Shown here: positions 12,261-25,358 of the stretch, piece after piece
Layout of the letters: every line of letters starts with the position of its first letter
Position numbering within the stretch: position 1 is the stretch's first letter
Notes under the pieces: generated by a model
What the model was told of the DNA's origin: nothing
Databases searched by the model: none
Seen by the model: only the letters and a program-made list of their open reading frames with translations
From: Morella rubra
Lineage: Eukaryota > Streptophyta > Magnoliopsida > Fagales > Myricaceae
Reading direction: 5' to 3'
NCBI GenBank assembly: GCA_003952965.2
Contig: CM025849.1
Span: 810,325 to 874,324 of the forward strand
Length of the DNA: 64,000 nt
Made by a program: the position numbers and the translations under genes

Positions 12261-12438
12261 ATACATACGGTGGATTCAGTGCCTTCAGTGCCTACAACAC
12301 CACCAAATGGAAGACCTACGTGTTAAGGGTTAGTCACAAGGAAGCCCTTCCGGGTTCTTCTGTGATTAGTCTTTTTTTAATAATAACAAAAATGATGTAG
12401 CCATAGCTGTGCCACCAAAGAATGAGGCTGCCGCCATT
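12261..12438. repeat. 178-bp insertion in duplication copy 2, flanked by ccatt
   Basis: Copy 1 reads continuously cttaccattttgattgagg. Copy 2 has 178 extra bases at that point, bounded on both sides by ccatt. This is either an insertion with a 5-bp target duplication or a microhomology deletion in copy 1. Terminal inverted repeats are not obvious. Confidence 0.7.
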
Positions 12439-12966
12439 TTGATTGAGGCCATTTCTAGAATCTGACCAATCTCCCAAGTCCTGTCTCTCTTATTTGGCCT
12501 TATGGTAAGGTTCTCTCTAAGTGGTGAGTCAGAGGAAAATAGGTCATTGGAGGGCCACCAGCCAATAGCCATCCAAGATGCTATCCTCAAAATAAATGTA
12601 CCAGTAACCATGTGACACGTAGGACAATATATCCTGGTGGGAACTTTTTGCATCAAAACCTCTGATTGTTCTGAGTTAGAAATTGAGGACCCAACCATTA
12701 TTCGAGGTTACTAATCAAGACGCAGTCCTTGGGCTAAAATTTTGGGCCTCTCTCAAGGGGGCCCATCGTCCAAGCCTCTCAAGACCTTTTTTACATATGA
12801 ATTCTTGAATCCCAACCCAATGGCATTTTGCAAATAAACATTCATTCTAAATGCAAGAAATTTCAAATATGCAGATTGTTGACATAAATTTGATTACTCC
12901 CAGATGAATTATGCTGAGTACAAAATATAACCAATCGCAATTATGAATTCAAAATAAATCTGCAAA

Positions 12967-15900
12967 TTAAGCATATTGTAGCTCCTGTTCTGCTCCCATT
13001 TCATATGGGGGCGGAAGCAAATTAGGGATATCTGTAAACAGGTGATCACGACCAGCTGGTGGCTCCGCAACAGGGGAATCCAAAACAGAGTCGGGAATCG
13101 CCACGAGGGTTTCCTCAAAAAATGATTTGATCGACTACAAGGTTTTAAAACTTTTGTGAGAAACTTCCAAGGAAAAGAACCAAAGAAAAAGAACTTCGTT
13201 GTCCTAGGTACTGATCTACTATTTCAGAAGACATACCGTGCAATGTTGGAAAGCAGCATCAGCTTTGCGCTTCCACACACCATTCCCAGGCTCCGCATGG
13301 AAAAGATGAAGTATAGGCTGCGACACAGCACATGTAAGCACAGCAGAATGTGAGCATAAAATGTCATTCCATTCATGTGACGAAAGAAGAAAGGGGGCAA
13401 GGCAAAAGGAGTGAGACCCAGGAAATGGATATTGGTTTTGGGGATTCTTCGTACTACAATTGCTTTGCGCTTCCTAGATACATCCACACTTTCAATGAAG
13501 AAATCTATCATGCCTAGAAAAAGATAAAAATGGAGGACATATAAGGCAACATGAGCAAGTGAGAAGACCTGTTAAACTGGGCCAGCATAGCAGCTACGTG
13601 TCTGTGAGATCTAAATCTTTGGCATATGGACTGATAAATAGAATGCTGTCAAGTGGACTAAGGCTAAAACCAGAAAAATCTCAATTTCCAAAAAATTGCA
13701 TTATCCGAGGCACCATACGTTCAACACACACCTGATCCATCAGTTTCCCCCATAAGAAAGGACTCAATGCCGGATAGCCTAAATCCCACCATTTTTCTTA
13801 GTTATAGAGACCAGATAGATAATACCATGCAGATATATCCACAATATGCAAGACTATAGAGTAATTCTCACCAGACTACAAAAGTAAGTAGGTGAAGAGA
13901 CTGAAGGATGTGCAAAAGAATAATCAATTATTAATATATCTACCTTCACCACGTCTCGGACATGGGGTTTTTCCCCATATTTTCTCAGGACCGAATCCCC
14001 ATACACTTGGTACTTCTCCAGAATCTATAAAATGAAAAAGAAACTACCAACTGTAAATGACCTAACTGATGAAAGAAATTGCAGAAATGCTGAGAGCCAA
14101 GTCTGCTAAACAACCTGACGGCGCGTAAGACCACTTCTTGGTGCACCATAAATTGCAGAATCAACATGTCCCAACATAGGCCAAGGGCTGTAGGAAAAAA
14201 AATTGAAAAGTGGTATTCGGTCAACCTTTGAGTACCAACAAAGGAAAGTAGTATAGAAACATCTCAACAGAGATGAGAAAAGAAAGCTAACAGAAAGAAA
14301 AAGAAAAATATTATAAAGCTTACAGTGTTGGTGCGAGAGGCTACTCTATAACATACCAAAATGTATCACCACTAAAATATTTGCATAAGAAACTGTCAAT
14401 GTTTAACAGCCTACCTGGGGAAACAGTTATAGAATATTGAAACACACCTTATAATATGTTCCCCTAAAAAATGATACGTTTATATGGATATGTATTTTTT
14501 AGGTACTGCTATGAATGTATAAGACGCAGAATACTCATGGTGTAAGCCAACAAGGAAATTCTCAAGATTATGGAGATCATAGACTTAACGAGGCATCACG
14601 ACAAGCATCCTTTTCATCCTCGTTGCATGCTCAAAGTTTTCCTTTTAACACTACATGTCTGACCTGTGCAATAAAAGGAAAATGACAGACTTTCTCCCTG
14701 AAGGAGAATGGTTATGGACGTTCCTTGTTAATTAAACTAACGTATTTTGGCTCTAAACTGATGAAGGCTAGGGAATTCAACCAAATTTTCTTTTTTTGAT
14801 AGGCCTGCTTAGGAAATTCAAGTGAGGGATTCACATTGGTGCCTTCCTATACGTTGCAAGGAGTTATTGTTGTTAAAATAAAAGAGCTAATAGGTTAGGT
14901 AGTGATAAAGTGAATTGTAGGAAATCCTAAGAGTATGGATGGCTCTGTATCCAAATTGACACTACTGCCAGGGTTCTAAAATTTCGCAGCAATGTTATGC
15001 CTTCAGCCATATTCTAATTTTTTTTGTTTTTGGGTAAGTCAGCCATCTTCTGCTGAATCACACAAAAGAGTACCTGTGCCCTTGGGGTTATTGCAACCGA
15101 GCTCTGTTTTCCAAGAAAATGGACGAATTATGCATGATCAACTGGATCTCGATGCTGGACCTCTTTGGACGAATAACCGGGTTATAAAACTCTTTGAATA
15201 GTTCATGATAAATCACTTTGTTTAATAAAAGCATTTTAGGAACTTGTGTAAGGTTGACTTAGCATCCTTTTCTTCCTTCTCTGCCCGGCTACACAAACAA
15301 GAATCTGTATACGTATGGTGTGTGCGCGTTGACATTTTTATAGTCTATTTTCGTCACACTAATTAAAGGCTGATTTCACAATTGAACTAGAGTCACCCTG
15401 TTTTCTGTTATAACATAAAACTTGGACATAAAGCATAAATATCTTTTAAAACAAAAACCAGCTTTTTAATCCTACTTCTTGAAGAAAAGATTTTAATAAT
15501 AAGCACACCAGAGAAAAATTCCCAAAGTTGTGGATGATTCATACTTATTATATGCAGCGCGTCCAATCATTACACCATGAGCTCCTGCCGTTAGAGCTGC
15601 ATTGACCTATAATTTGGCCATGAAATAGGTGAAAATGTAAGCATCAGAACATTGACTACCAATTGTTGAGAGAGCGAAGTCACTAAGAAAAAAAGATTGC
15701 GGAAAGCATAATTCTGCTACTCAGAACTCCCAGCCAATATCAAAAGCTAGAACCAATACAAGAACAGTACAAAAAAAGGCACAAGATCAGCTGGGGCTGA
15801 ATCCCATCTATATATAAACACAAAATCACACAATTTAAAGCAGATGCATGCAAGCAAGCATTTCTTAAAATAAAAATCTAAATGATGACACACCCATGGA

Positions 15901-18297
15901 AGGACCTCCATTATTCATCAGAATATATGAGTAATGCAACAGTGCCTTGAGTGATGAGTAGAGAGGCATTTTTTACCCGTTTCTAGGTCATGATAAGGGG
16001 CCATTCCAATATCATACTATCCCTCAACAAAGACAGAATGATCTTAATAGCCTGGCGCATTGTCTTCCTTAGTTATTCCAACTTTTGATGATATCATGCC
16101 ACACTGAACAAACAATTCAGGTATGTATTTACGAAAAGTGTATTATGTACTGTGCATGCTTGTACATTCATGCTCTATGCATTTCATTCTTGACCTACAG
16201 GCATATTCTAACCAAGCAAAAAAAAAAAAATGACAGTGCTCACCTCATCAACGCAAGTTATGCCTCCATTGATAGTAAATCTTAGGTCTGGAAAGTCACG
16301 CAAGAGACCATAAAAATACTCGTATCTGTATAATTAAATGAAGTATTGTGAAGTGCAGCAATCAAACAACCGTATGGCTATGATCGATCTATCCTGAATA
16401 GCCGCATATAACCTCTGCTATACTTATGTCTAAGTAAATAATCTAAAATTTTTAGAATAAGCATTCTTCAGTTAAGTTAAAATCACAACAGAGAAAAAAA
16501 ATTCTGTGGGAACTTTTACCCGACTTATAATTAGTCTCATTTAAACAGTAGAGTAATTATGTACGGCACTGGCCAGAAAAGAAAAGAGTACATACTTCAA
16601 AGGAGGAATACTTCGATTTTCAGCTGGACTAATGCCATTGAGGAGGGCCTTCCTCGAATGTATTATGAAATGCCTAGTTGGTGATAGAGAAGAAACCTTG
16701 TAAATAAAATCACCTGAATGGAGGAATAGAAAAATAATTAAAACCAAAATATGAGGATGCAACCCCAGCAACCTTGGCATACAAGATACAAAGAAGAAAG
16801 CAGCATGTGACCTAATCATACACAAGACGTCACCTAAAAGACAAACGAAAGTTCCAAAGATAATTTAACTAAAATTTGATGTACTTAACTTGAAGAGACA
16901 AACAATATTGGAAAGAGGAACTTACAGAGCTCATTATATGAATCATGGTCATCAACACCAATTCGACATTTGACAGTGACGGGAACATCTGTATTGGCAG
17001 CAATCACAGACATGGCTTCACCAACAAACTATCCTTGAGAACATCAAATATCGACATCAGAGAAAACTGACAAGAAAGGTTAATATCGAGACATGTTGCA
17101 CTAACCAAATTAATCAGCACAGTTGACAAACCTTTGAATCAAGCATAAGACGAGCACCAAAGCATCCATGTCCAGCGACTTTTGGACTGGGACATCCACA
17201 ACTGGAAGACACCAAAATGTCTCAGACCAGCGGCCAAAAATACAAAAGCAACTTAAAAATATGGCACACAGATTGTACGAACTTGAAATTGATTTCATCA
17301 TAGTGGTAGGCATTAGCAAGTTCGGTTGCTTTTGCCAGATTTTCCAAATTATTCCCACCAATCTGAAGCACAATAGGATGTTGATCTGGGGAATATGACA
17401 AGAATCTGTCCTGAGCAACATAAAGAAAATATAAGCATGATGGAAATTGAGACAGTGACACATCAGATGTAACAATATCTGAGGAAATGAGGGCATGGGA
17501 TGATGTTCGTGGCAGTAAAGCTGGAAACAGAAATTAATAAGCATTCAAACCTCTAACACATCCAGATATACAAGTGGCCAAAATGAAGTAAGAAACAAGC
17601 TTCAGAATAAGTTGAAAGTATTTTGTACTTAGAAAGTGAAACAGTTAGGTGTACTAGAATTGTCTAGCTTTATCATCCACTGAAAGGCCCATCATCTTTG
17701 TCAATTGTTCAATCCATAAGACTAGATTCTTTAGATGTTGAACAATCATGTTCACAACTTCACATGCTTCATCCTAAAAATCCATTCCCTTTCAAGTTCT
17801 AAATTCTTAAATTCTACAAAATACTGGTGATACTTTTTCAAGCTCCTTCACAAGGCAAGTCTTTTCACTAGCTTACCAGATTATCCTTCTGATAAACAAT
17901 TGTTTCGGCTGCAAGCATCTCTGTGTAGAGCCATGCATGTTTTGTTATGAGCCGGGCAAGCGTCCTATAATGATTATCCGTACAGTCCATCATTGGAGCA
18001 ACACTGGAGATCAAAGCACGAAAAGCCAAGAAAGGACCATGGAATCAATTTACTAAATTGTACTTAACATATAAAATCGAAAAATATAAATACCTACCTA
18101 AACAAAGGAGGAAAATAGCGCCCAGCAACCATCACAGCATCTGCAAGTAAGGGATCTTTTTGACTATATGCAGACAGGATCTTTGATTTGGTCAAGTTCC
18201 TCCGGGATATAGTGGATGGCAATCTGCTAGTGTTTTTAAGGATATTTGAATAAATAGGAGTGAACGAAGCTGTCAGAGAGCATCCTGCGAATTTCAT
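12967..18297 (-). CDS. tRNA-dihydrouridine(20/20a) synthase, DusA type, 12 exons, 430 aa
   Basis: FMN enzyme that reduces uridine to dihydrouridine in the tRNA D-loop. Exons: 18297-18098, 18003-17877, 17410-17283, 17201-17132, 17028-16926, 16713-16596, 16325-16244, 15606-15545, 14187-14115, 14024-13944, 13317-13237 and 13134-12967. All introns are GT..AG and the sum is 1293 bases with no stop. Residues 1-60 are Ser/Thr/Arg-rich with few acids, like a plastid or mitochondrial targeting peptide. Then follow [21 protein letters not shown], the catalytic-Cys loop [52 protein letters not shown] and [13 protein letters not shown], in the order seen in E. coli DusA; the tail ends in [16 protein letters not shown]. 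Oddity: the usual Trp of the MxDWTD motif reads Cys (TGT). The gene is intact; family assignment is firm and the organelle location is inferred. Confidence 0.94.
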
Positions 18298-20099
18298 GAT
18301 CCCTGTAATCAGAGCATAGCCTGCTCCATTGAAGACTCATAACTTAAAAAGAAAAACCTATAGACATGAAAAGATAGATAAACAAGATACTTTTAATGAA
18401 TCAACCCTTATAAGAAGATTAAAAACAAAAAAGAATTTCATGCTTCCCTCGGTAAGAACATTGAACCTTTATGTAAGGTAATAAAAAAGAAACTACATGG
18501 ATCACAGTTTTGCAATTACAAAGATTTTAAATGCTAAGAATTGGTATATTGAAAAACTGAATTCTTCCAAGAAAATCAAAGAGGAGTCAACAATCTCAGT
18601 ACCCTATCTTCTTTGAGTAAATTGATCAAGCATGGACCTACGAAGGACATTGAGCTTTGTCTAGCTTGCTCAACTTCAAAAGTTTCCAGAGCACCAAAGA
18701 GTTATCCAACAAGATAAAAGAAAAAGACCCACTGAAACTTCTTCTACACCCAACAATCCAAGGCCAGAGAAGCAACTTTCTAGACGATTCACAAAAAAGG
18801 AATAAATTCGATTCCATGCAATAAAAGCAAGCGCAAAAGATTATAAAAAAGAACATAAAGAAAGAACTTTTAGCACCGAATAAACATGATATGCAGTTGA
18901 AGAATACCCATTGAAGGTCAAACTCCAAGCATAAACAAACTCAGATTTCCTGTGCTTGCATAGGAAGCAAAATGTCAAATAGTTCAAAGAATGAAACCCA
19001 AAAACACATTTTCTCGAACAGATGGCCAGCATGGGATTGTTACACATGCATACGCATTAAAAAATTTATATGCCGTGCAGAAACAAAAGCAATACATAGG
19101 TGAACGTTTGTTCAATATAGGCATTAGGGTTTACAGGGGGGAAGAGTGTCGCGGCGAGAGCTGTTTGGGAACTTCCGGACCTTCACCGGAGAGAGTTCAC
19201 CTTCGTTTAGAAAAGTCTGGGTTTTTTTTTCCCCTTCTTATATGCTTTCTCCGCGACAAATGTCCATTATCCTCTCCTGCTCAAGACACGAGGTCGGTTT
19301 AATTCCAAAAACTTTTGTCCTATTTTCTTTTTGCCAGAAAATAACAGGTTTTGAGGTAGAAAATTTGAAGAAAAAAATATTTACATCGTAGATTTGAAGT
19401 AAGCAAATTCTTAGTTAAAAATAATAGTTTATTATAAATACTTGATTTAAATGATACTTTATTATAAGTCCAACTCTTATATAAGTGGTTTTCAATCAAG
19501 TTAGAAAGTTCCGCTAGGTCTATCAAGCGCAATGCACCATAAAAAAGTAATAAAAAAAATATATTTTTTACTCATGAATTATTATAAATTTTACATTTTG
19601 TATCATAAATTACCACTTTTAAGATATTGTACCCTCTAATTATCAATCTTAAATACTTTGAAACTTATCAAATTTTTAGACACTTTACACCTTCCAATAT
19701 CAATGTTAGATACTTTACACATTTTATTCGACAATAATACCTAGATAATTTAATGAATTGATAATAATATCTTCAATATATACAAAGTACGTTAAGGGCA
19801 TTATCATTATTTCAGTCTAAAAATTTGAGAGAGTGCAAAGTGTCTAGATGGAGTGTCTCAAAGAGTGGTAATTGGTTCAAAGTGCAAAATCTACAGTAGA
19901 TCATGAGTGAAAAAAAAAATTCTCCAAAATAATAATATATAGTGCAAGTATTATGTCATTTTAGAGGAAATCTTGTAAATAGTTTGTGCCAAAAACGAAT
20001 TATAAAAATTATTGAGAAAAAATCTCGGTACAAAAAGAAAAAATTTATTCGTCATTGTAGCACTAACACTTTACTTCCGATTTACACAGCAATTTGTGG
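18298..20099. other. Dihydrouridine synthase 5' flank and AT-rich spacer
   Basis: 18298-19200 is probably the 5' UTR and promoter side of the synthase; a GC-richer patch at 19130-19210 may mark the promoter. 19540-20099 is AT-rich with no coding signal, and its part from about 19730 is similar to 61063-61375 at the start of unit D. No transposase or gene remnant was recognised. Confidence 0.45.
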
Positions 20100-20335
20100 G
20101 TAGTCAACACAACGTGCTGAGCAAAGAAATATAATATTAGGTTGCCAAACTATAGATAAATCGGAATTATTTGAGATTCTATGGATGATAGGTCTTTGGT
20201 CTCCTTCAGCCTTTTTGTCAAATTTGTCTCAAACGTGATAGGATCACCTACAGGACTATCCGATTTTATGACTTATAATGAGAACAAAATCAAATTCCCC
20301 AAGAAATATGGAAGATATTCAAGAAAAAAAAAAAA

Positions 20336-20363
20336 GGGGGCGGTGGGGTGGGGCCCGTGGGGG
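20336..20363 (+). other. G-quadruplex-capable G tract
   Basis: Four runs of at least four G separated by loops of 4, 1 and 5 bases, directly after a poly-A stretch. Unit B has a shorter relic of it near 35510-35527; unit C has lost it. Confidence 0.6.
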
Positions 20364-20863
20364 AGTTTAAGACGGTGTATAGTACCTATAAAGCACACAT
20401 TCTAACCATGAAAATGGCATTCAAATATGCCCCTCTTTCAACAAATCATGTCATATTATCCAAACTTTTTGCATTTTTCACAAGAATCATAAGGGTGTAC
20501 AGCAGCTTAATGGCGAAAAGAAACACAGTAACAACAGAAAACAGCTTGAAGAATTGAACAGCCAAAAAATGAGAGGCAGATCATAAGTAAAAAATCCAAA
20601 GCAAAATATGACATTTTCCTGAGAGCTATCTCCACTAACAGCTTCCAAAATACCATTGACTAGAAAAACCAGCCAAGGTATTACGATGAACCAAATTCCT
20701 GCAGCTGAAATGTGGAGAAACCATTCTTGTGTACACTAGGGAGAGAATTATCTCTGCTACAGATGCGACTCATGTAAAAAGTCTGCCATCCAGCGTCAGA
20801 TGCTAAAGTGAATATGCGCCTTCATTAATTCAAGCCACATCCTGCCTTGTCTTCCTATTTTCT

Positions 20864-21122
20864 TTACTTAGCTAGACTGAAGTTGTCATCCATCCCATTG
20901 GATAGTCGTTTGTGGTACCTGAACTAGGCAGAAACAAAACAAAAACAGAAAAAACTCAGCATCTCAGTCTTTGCAACGTAAATCAAGTTTCTGAGTCATA
21001 AAAATTGTACCTGGATGAAGAAGAGGAGCACTAGAATCACCATTGTCGAGAGTCTGGCAGGGCTGAACTAGCTAGCTTATCAGAAGCATCTTTTGATATG
21101 TCTTCACTGTTGAGTTTCACTA
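20864..21122 (-). other. Conserved spliced-exon-like pair downstream of the NLR
   Basis: On the minus strand, a segment from about 21122 to 21011 ends in CATCCAG|GTACAAT and is followed by an acceptor TTCAG| at 20919-20920 and a segment to a TAA at 20864. The joined frame ends in LSNGMDDNFSLAK. The same layout recurs near 35955-36205, 52800-53050 and 61775-61995, with the closing frame kept in A, B and D but read through in C. It may be 3' UTR exons of the NLR transcript or a separate gene's tail. No family recognised. Confidence 0.4.
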
Positions 21123-21460
21123 ACAAGGCACCTAATCTCCACAATTGAATTGCTGTACAGACTTAACAAAGAATAAAATTACATTTAACTCCCAATATTA
21201 ACTCCCAATAAATGTTGTGAAATCCAAAAAAAAAAGGTTAAACAGAGCATATTAGACACAGTAGTTTGGATTTCATTCCAGATGATCATATGCTAAAAAG
21301 GGAAAATACCACTATATCTGATGAGAGTGAATCAACGACCTTTGATTGTTATTTTTGCAGAATGGATAAGGAAAGAAACAACTAAGAAGCAAGTAAAAGA
21401 GCAAATAACTGACCGTATAAGCTGATGAAATACCAAAAAGTGAGGAATTTTGCGAGACTT

Positions 21461-24400
21461 TTACTCTCTCTCTAGCATGTCGTCGTCGATATATATGTTG
21501 GGGACGTGGGCAATCTTGCGCCATTCTTTTCCTCTTTTCCTTTGCCACTTTTTCTTCAATAGAGGACAATCGTAGATCGATATAACAGAAAGGGAGGCAG
21601 GTAACCCGTCTTCTGGCATGAACCTGAGCTTAGGGCAACCAAGATCTCCAATTTTTGAGAGCGGTGAGACGTTCAAGACCCTTTTTGTCCAGAGATTGCA
21701 TATTTGGAAATCCACCAAACTTAAGAAAAGTCAAACTGGTGGGGAGCAACCCCGCCTCTGGAAAGGAGCCCACATCTTCTACTTTTCCAGTCATTTCCAA
21801 ACGTGTAAGAAAAGGGAGTTTTTGCAAACCACAACCCATCCGGTTTGCAACGAGCTTGTCGCAAGCCACTATGACAACTGAATTCAGATTGGAAGGCAAG
21901 CCCCCTTCAGAAAATGACTCAACTTTCACAATTAATTTATAGATAAATCTTGAAGAGACGGGAGGAGTATGTGCATCTTCTTAGGAAAAGATACGAAGTT
22001 GGGGCAATCAACTGATCCATATCGTCGAGGTCATTAAATCACGTTGATTTTGTTCTGAAACTGTAAGAGATTTAGATTCGTACAACCACTGATGGAGATC
22101 TCAGAAAGGCTTGATAGTAAGTCTAGTGGAACGGACCTGATAGAATCACATTGTCAACTGCAATCTTTCGAGGAATGAATAGTCCAGGGGTGTTGGGAGT
22201 TCTAGCTTCATACAATCTTTGATCTAAGTATTTTCAATGCAGAGCGTAGGCCACCCCTGGGAAGGGACACAAGCGATGAACAGCCTTTGATTCTTAACTC
22301 TTGAAGACAACTGTTGAAGTTCATTGTTCCATCATCTTCATGTTGTTCTGGAACAGTAATAGACTCCAGATTCCTACACCCCTCGATTGAGATATTATAA
22401 AGCTTTGGGAAGAAACCTAATGGAACTGATCTGAGAGAATCACAGTAGATCAACTCCAATTTTCCAAGGGATGAGTGTAGACCGCCCCTAGGAAACGACG
22501 CCAGAGAGGAACAGTTCTTGATTTTTAACTCTTGAAGACAGCTATTGTAGCCCACAATTTCCTCTGGTAGGGACTCTAGTGCATCAAATCCTTCCATAGT
22601 CAGCTCTGCATTCCACTTGGCAGTTCCTTTAATTGAACCCCATTACAATGTGTCAGCTCCACATAACGCAAAGCGGGAGCCCTTGGGAGTGAAGCCACGA
22701 GCTGTGGACATTTGTAAATATAAAGTGTGGCTAAAGAAGGGAGATTGATGGGCAACCCTCCGGTCAGCTTGGGGCAGTCCCATATATAAAGGCTTGCAAG
22801 ATTAGGAAAAGCTCCGCCTTCATTTTCACCGAAAGGAAACCATTTCTCCCAATTCAACATCCGCTCAAAAGTTAAAGATCTCAAGGCTCCAAATGGCTTG
22901 ATTGAAGAAGAATCATTGCCATAAAACTCAGAACCCACAACGACAACTCCGTCGAAGCCAGAAATAGAAAGGTCCTGCAGAGAGGGTAGTTGCCAAAGTG
23001 GTGGCAAGCTGCAGCAATATTTACAATCAAATAGACGAAGATTTGCTATATTAAGAATGAATGATGCCCTACCCAATCTGGAAAACTTTTACCACTGTAG
23101 TGCCATATCACGAGAATTCCAAGTTGGTGTGGGGTTGAAGACTATCGAGCACACTTTTTTTGACTCTCTGAAATAGTAGTAACTGCAGCATTCCATCCAA
23201 CACCAACTTCTTAAGGTGCCTCTTATCCTTCATGCTTGCATTCGAAGCATCCCTGGGAGATGCAACATTTTGGAGCTCCGAAATCTCAAGTGATCCCCGA
23301 AGATTTGCTAGTTTCCCCAACTCTTCAATGCGAGATCCATTATGTTCGCCGACGATGAATTTAGTCAAGGTCTCAAGGTATTTCAATCTACCCATTTGCA
23401 CCGGCATCACCTTTATGGGAGTGCAAGAAGTACAAATGACGCAAGTTAACCAGTTTGTACATATCTCTTGGCAGTACAGTAAGATGTGCACAAAAAGATA
23501 ACTTCAATGTTTGCAAATTGTACAACTCACATATGGAATGAGGCAACCTTTTAATTGCCGTGAAGAAACGTCAGATAGCGCAAGTGTTTAATTTTGCCAA
23601 TTGATTCAGGCAACTCAGTCACATAGATAGTAGATAAAGAGAGCACTCGTGCGAATCTAAAGATTCGCAATAAATCATGTTGTACTTTTCAGGTAAGTAA
23701 TGATATGATATGGTGACAATTCCAATGGCAGGAAAGTACGCAATTGCTTTGCTCGTAAAGAGCCTCAAAGAGAGAGCGACACATGGCGAGTTTAATATTG
23801 AGACACATGGCGAAACTCCGATCAACCTCTAGCCTAAAACTAAATTGCCCACAAACAAATTTTGCCAAATCGTTGACAAGATCATGCATTCCAAAATGTG
23901 AACCTCTCTCACCGATTGTTGGAATAATGATCTCGATACAAGAGCACAAAAGTATTCTTCACCAACTTCTCCCATTGTTTTGTTGTTGGATTGCTGCAAA
24001 AAACCTTCTGCCATCCATAATAAGATTACTTGCTCTTTTCTGAAAATACAATCCTTTGGGAATATTGAGCAGTAGGCAAAACAATGTTTAAGTGGTGGAG
24101 GCAAATATTTGTAACTCAATCTTAGAGCAGGTAGGATATTTGTCTCATCGACTGGTAGATCCCATAATTCACTCCTCAATATTCTATCCCATTCTTCAAT
24201 ATCCAGTTTAGATCTTAAGAGAGCTCCAATTGTCTTGATTGCTAAAGGGAGGCCTTTACACTTTTCAACAATCTGTCTCCCTAATTCTTGCAGCCGAAGA
24301 TGTAAAACAGAATTACCATCGTGGAAAGCATGTTTTGTGAATAGGGACCAACAATCTTCTTCCGATAACTCCTTAAGCTGATGACTCGCACTAGCACGCA

Positions 24401-25358
24401 TGGCTGATGCAACATCGTTATCACGTGTCGTCACGATGACCTTGCTTCCTGGTGCACCAGATTCGAAGGGATTGCTTAGGAGTTCCCAATCAGCATACTT
24501 CTTATTCCAAACATCGTCCAAAACAAGTAAGAATTTCTTTCCTGCCAATTTCTCTCTCAGTTTAACTTGAAGCCAATTTAGATCTTTGTTATCACAAGTA
24601 GCTGATGGTGGCACTGCATCTAGGATTGATTTCGTTATCTTGAACAGATCAAATTCTTCAGACACACAAACCCATGCTTCGACGTCAAAATGCTCCCTCA
24701 CCCTCTCATCATTGTATACCAGCTGAGCAAGGGTGGTCTTGCCAATACCCCCCATGCCCACTACGGCAATCACAGAAATTTTCTTGCCATTTGTGTCATC
24801 CGAGAGCAACAAGTCAATTATTGCCTCCTTATTCTCATCCCTACCACAAATACCAGATTCCTCCACCAAAGAAGTCGTGGGCAATTTTTCTGATGGTTTT
24901 CCTCCAACACCTTCTTTCAGACCCATAAGATCCTTTTGTTTTGCAAGATACTCCAGTCTATCAAGTACCTCTTTTATCTTTGGTTCTATCTCCTTGACAA
25001 AAGAATTACGAGAACCAGAGATGAAGTGTCGTACCTTACTTGCAGAGGTTTGAAATTCAGCGTCCAACTTGCATCGCAAAGCTTCAGTGGCAATCTCATC
25101 CATAATCTGCTCTGCATCATAAACAGCATCTTTCATCTTATCGAGCCAAGCTTTCACAGGTGCCATTGTAACTTCCTTTTCCTCCGCATCTTCGAGCACT
25201 GCACTCACGGACAGCAAGGTTATCTCCAGCTTCTCCAGCAGTCCGCCATCGAGCTTTGCTCCCCGAAAGAAGTCAATGACCTCGCGAGATGCTATTCTAT
25301 CGAACAAAACTTTGAAGAAGGCAGAGAGAAATGACCCACCCACCAAGGCTTCTGCCAT
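21461..25358 (-). pseudogene. CC-NB-ARC-LRR resistance gene, RPP13-like 1 type, copy N1 (broken)
   Basis: Intracellular immune receptor family. From the ATG at 25358 an open frame of 509 codons covers the coiled-coil domain (with an EDVID-like segment DAVYDAEQIMDEI near residue 77), P-loop GMGGIGKTT (about 201-209), RNBS-A, kinase 2 LLVLDDVW (about 273), [19 protein letters not shown] (about 367) and RNBS-D CFAYCSIFPKD. A one-base loss near 23918, compared with N3, shifts the frame just before GMHDLVNDLA. Between about 23770 and 23830 the sequence is shortened and rearranged. The LRR region continues in separate frames (23491-23108, 23076-22600, 22597-22208, 21929-21461). A truncated CC-NB-ARC protein remains possible. 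Closest relative in the window is N3. Confidence 0.9.

Larger units (their letters stand above)
10681..13322. repeat. Tandem duplication, copy 2 (2.6 kb)
   Basis: Second copy of 8077-10680. It holds the working exons 11-12 of the dihydrouridine synthase and a spare first exon of the unknown-function gene. The part from 10690 to about 11110 has many short deletions relative to copy 1, whereas 11110-13300 is almost identical apart from a 178-bp insertion at 12261 and a 7-bp difference near 13220. Confidence 0.92.

Noticed and set aside
17110..17544. 144-codon minus-strand frame in the synthase gene
   Set aside because: Runs through introns and two synthase exons in the wrong frame; the correct exons are 17132-17201 and 17283-17410.
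18638..19391. Open frames upstream of the synthase start
   Set aside because: Low-complexity, Phe/Ser-rich and overlapping on both strands; more likely 5' UTR or promoter sequence.
24674..25334. Several plus-strand open frames opposite the NLR NB-ARC (also at 43682-44587 and 57939-58598)
   Set aside because: They are antisense shadows of the conserved NLR coding strand, kept open only because the sense frame is conserved.
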